A DNA stretch of 7,211 bases, taken from NCBI GenBank assembly GCA_031257725.1, contig JAIROD010000599.1, forward strand, positions 1-7,211. The letters run 5' to 3'. The stretch is from Planctomycetaceae bacterium (GTDB taxonomy: Bacteria > Planctomycetota > Planctomycetia > Pirellulales > Thermoguttaceae). Position 1 is the first letter of the stretch; each line of letters starts with the position of its first letter. Both the position numbers and the translations under genes were made by a program. Positions 6,835-7,211 of this stretch are shown here, one piece after another. Under the pieces are notes generated by a model, which saw only the letters and a list, made by a program, of their open reading frames with translations, was not told the DNA's origin and made no database searches.

Positions 6835-6907
6835 ACCGCCAAGGCGATGACGTCGCACAAAGATTGTTTGTTACGGCGTCTTTGTGCGACTTGTTCGCCT
6901 TAGTGGT
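6835..6907. repeat. Long hairpin intergenic repeat element
   Basis: A perfect 12-base stem, GTCGCACAAAGA (6852-6863) with TCTTTGTGCGAC (6879-6890), has a 15-base loop. After a 4-by-4 mismatch the pairing resumes with AAGGCGA (6841-6847) against TCGCCTT (6895-6901), and the outermost ACCGCC/AGTGGT ends are partly complementary. The outer part resembles the ACCACTAAGGC...ACAAAG intergenic repeats known from several environmental bacteria. No T-tract follows either arm, so a simple intrinsic terminator is unlikely. Confidence 0.75.
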
Positions 6908-6976
6908 TCAATGTTCATGGTTTGGGGAGAATGTTGAAGGGGTTAAGGAAAAGGTCTATTGTTTACGTCAATAATC

Positions 6977-7060
6977 CTATGATAGACAATTCTTCTCCTG
7001 ACGGTTAATTACAATGATACAGCAAACGGAATACTTCAAAAATTCACGATGATTGGACAT
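6977..7060 (-). CDS. Possible short peptide or gene-start remnant
   Basis: A 27-residue reverse-strand ORF starts MSNHREFLKYSV and is preceded by AGGAG with a six-base spacer (7067-7071), an unusually good ribosome site for this window. The opening resembles planctomycete twin-arginine signal peptides (MSNRRxFLK) with one arginine replaced by histidine, but it stops at 6977 with no mature protein. A second ORF of 44 residues (7073-7207, reverse strand), with a hydrophobic stretch MNIVLLMLIG, ends two bases before the AGGAG. Either could be chance; I favour a decayed gene start or noise over an active gene. Confidence 0.15.
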   Translation of the reverse strand: MSNHREFLKYSVCCIIVINRQEKNCLS

Positions 7061-7211
7061 TGTTTGCTCCTTTTACAATAAACATTGAAATAAAATTGAA
7101 GAACCGTTCACTCCGATAAGCATCAGTAATACAATATTCATCGGAAATGGCACCGATAGTAAGTGAATACAAATTTTATATGAATTGCTGCAAGGTTTAA
7201 AGGGCATCTAT

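Larger units (their letters stand above)
6636..7211. other. Gene-free region with repeats
   Basis: No convincing gene is found on either strand across 576 bases. The region is AT-rich and holds three repeat types (6642-6672, 6801-6827, 6835-6907) and two tiny reverse-strand ORFs near the right edge. The ABC gene promoter should lie at its left end, but I cannot point to one clear hexamer pair. The final bases, GGGCATCTAT (7202-7211), resemble the complement of a motif found upstream of purB. Confidence 0.6.

Noticed and set aside
1..7211. CRISPR array, tRNA, rRNA, riboswitch or complete insertion sequence
   Set aside because: I found no regularly spaced repeats with unique spacers, no cloverleaf or rRNA-like sequence, no recognisable riboswitch and no transposase with terminal repeats. 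The Rpn-like gene was once called a putative transposase but has no flanking inverted repeats here.

Overview
The window reads as ordinary chromosome from an AT-leaning bacterium, most likely a member of the Planctomycetota (Pirellulales-like). I infer this from the style of the adenylosuccinate lyase, RsmA and ABC-ATPase proteins, which resemble planctomycete homologues as I remember them, and from the lack of Shine-Dalgarno sequences in front of the housekeeping genes. No search was run, so the taxonomy is an inference.

Layout: at the left edge lies a 72-base palindromic repeat made of two mirrored hairpins. An AT-rich leader with a plausible promoter follows, then a forward pair: purB (adenylosuccinate lyase, start 260) and rsmA/ksgA (16S rRNA dimethyladenosine transferase, start 1740), 58 bases apart and probably co-transcribed. 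A 55-base convergent junction carrying a small tandem repeat separates rsmA from a reverse-strand block. In transcription order that block is an ABC-2 type transporter ATPase (6635 to 5691), an Rpn/YhgA-like PD-(D/E)XK nuclease gene (5580 to 4600) and pgm (phosphoglucomutase, 4380 to 2728). The last 576 bases (6636-7211) hold no convincing gene. They contain several short repeats, a long hairpin element at 6835-6907 and two very small reverse-strand ORFs.

The genes do not form one pathway. purB serves purine synthesis, rsmA ribosome maturation and pgm the exchange of glucose-1-phosphate and glucose-6-phosphate. The ABC ATPase has no membrane partner in view. The Rpn-like gene is the one accessory gene and the most informative locus. 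Its C-terminal end is displaced by two apparent frameshifts: the expected tail can be read in two other frames down to a stop at 4533. It carries an in-frame 12-base tandem repeat, and it has a strong AGGAG ribosome binding site that the four housekeeping or transport genes lack. I see no new defence or metabolic system. The best leads are the broken Rpn tail, the two hairpin repeat families, and a short motif resembling ATTAGAGATGCCC that recurs at three places.
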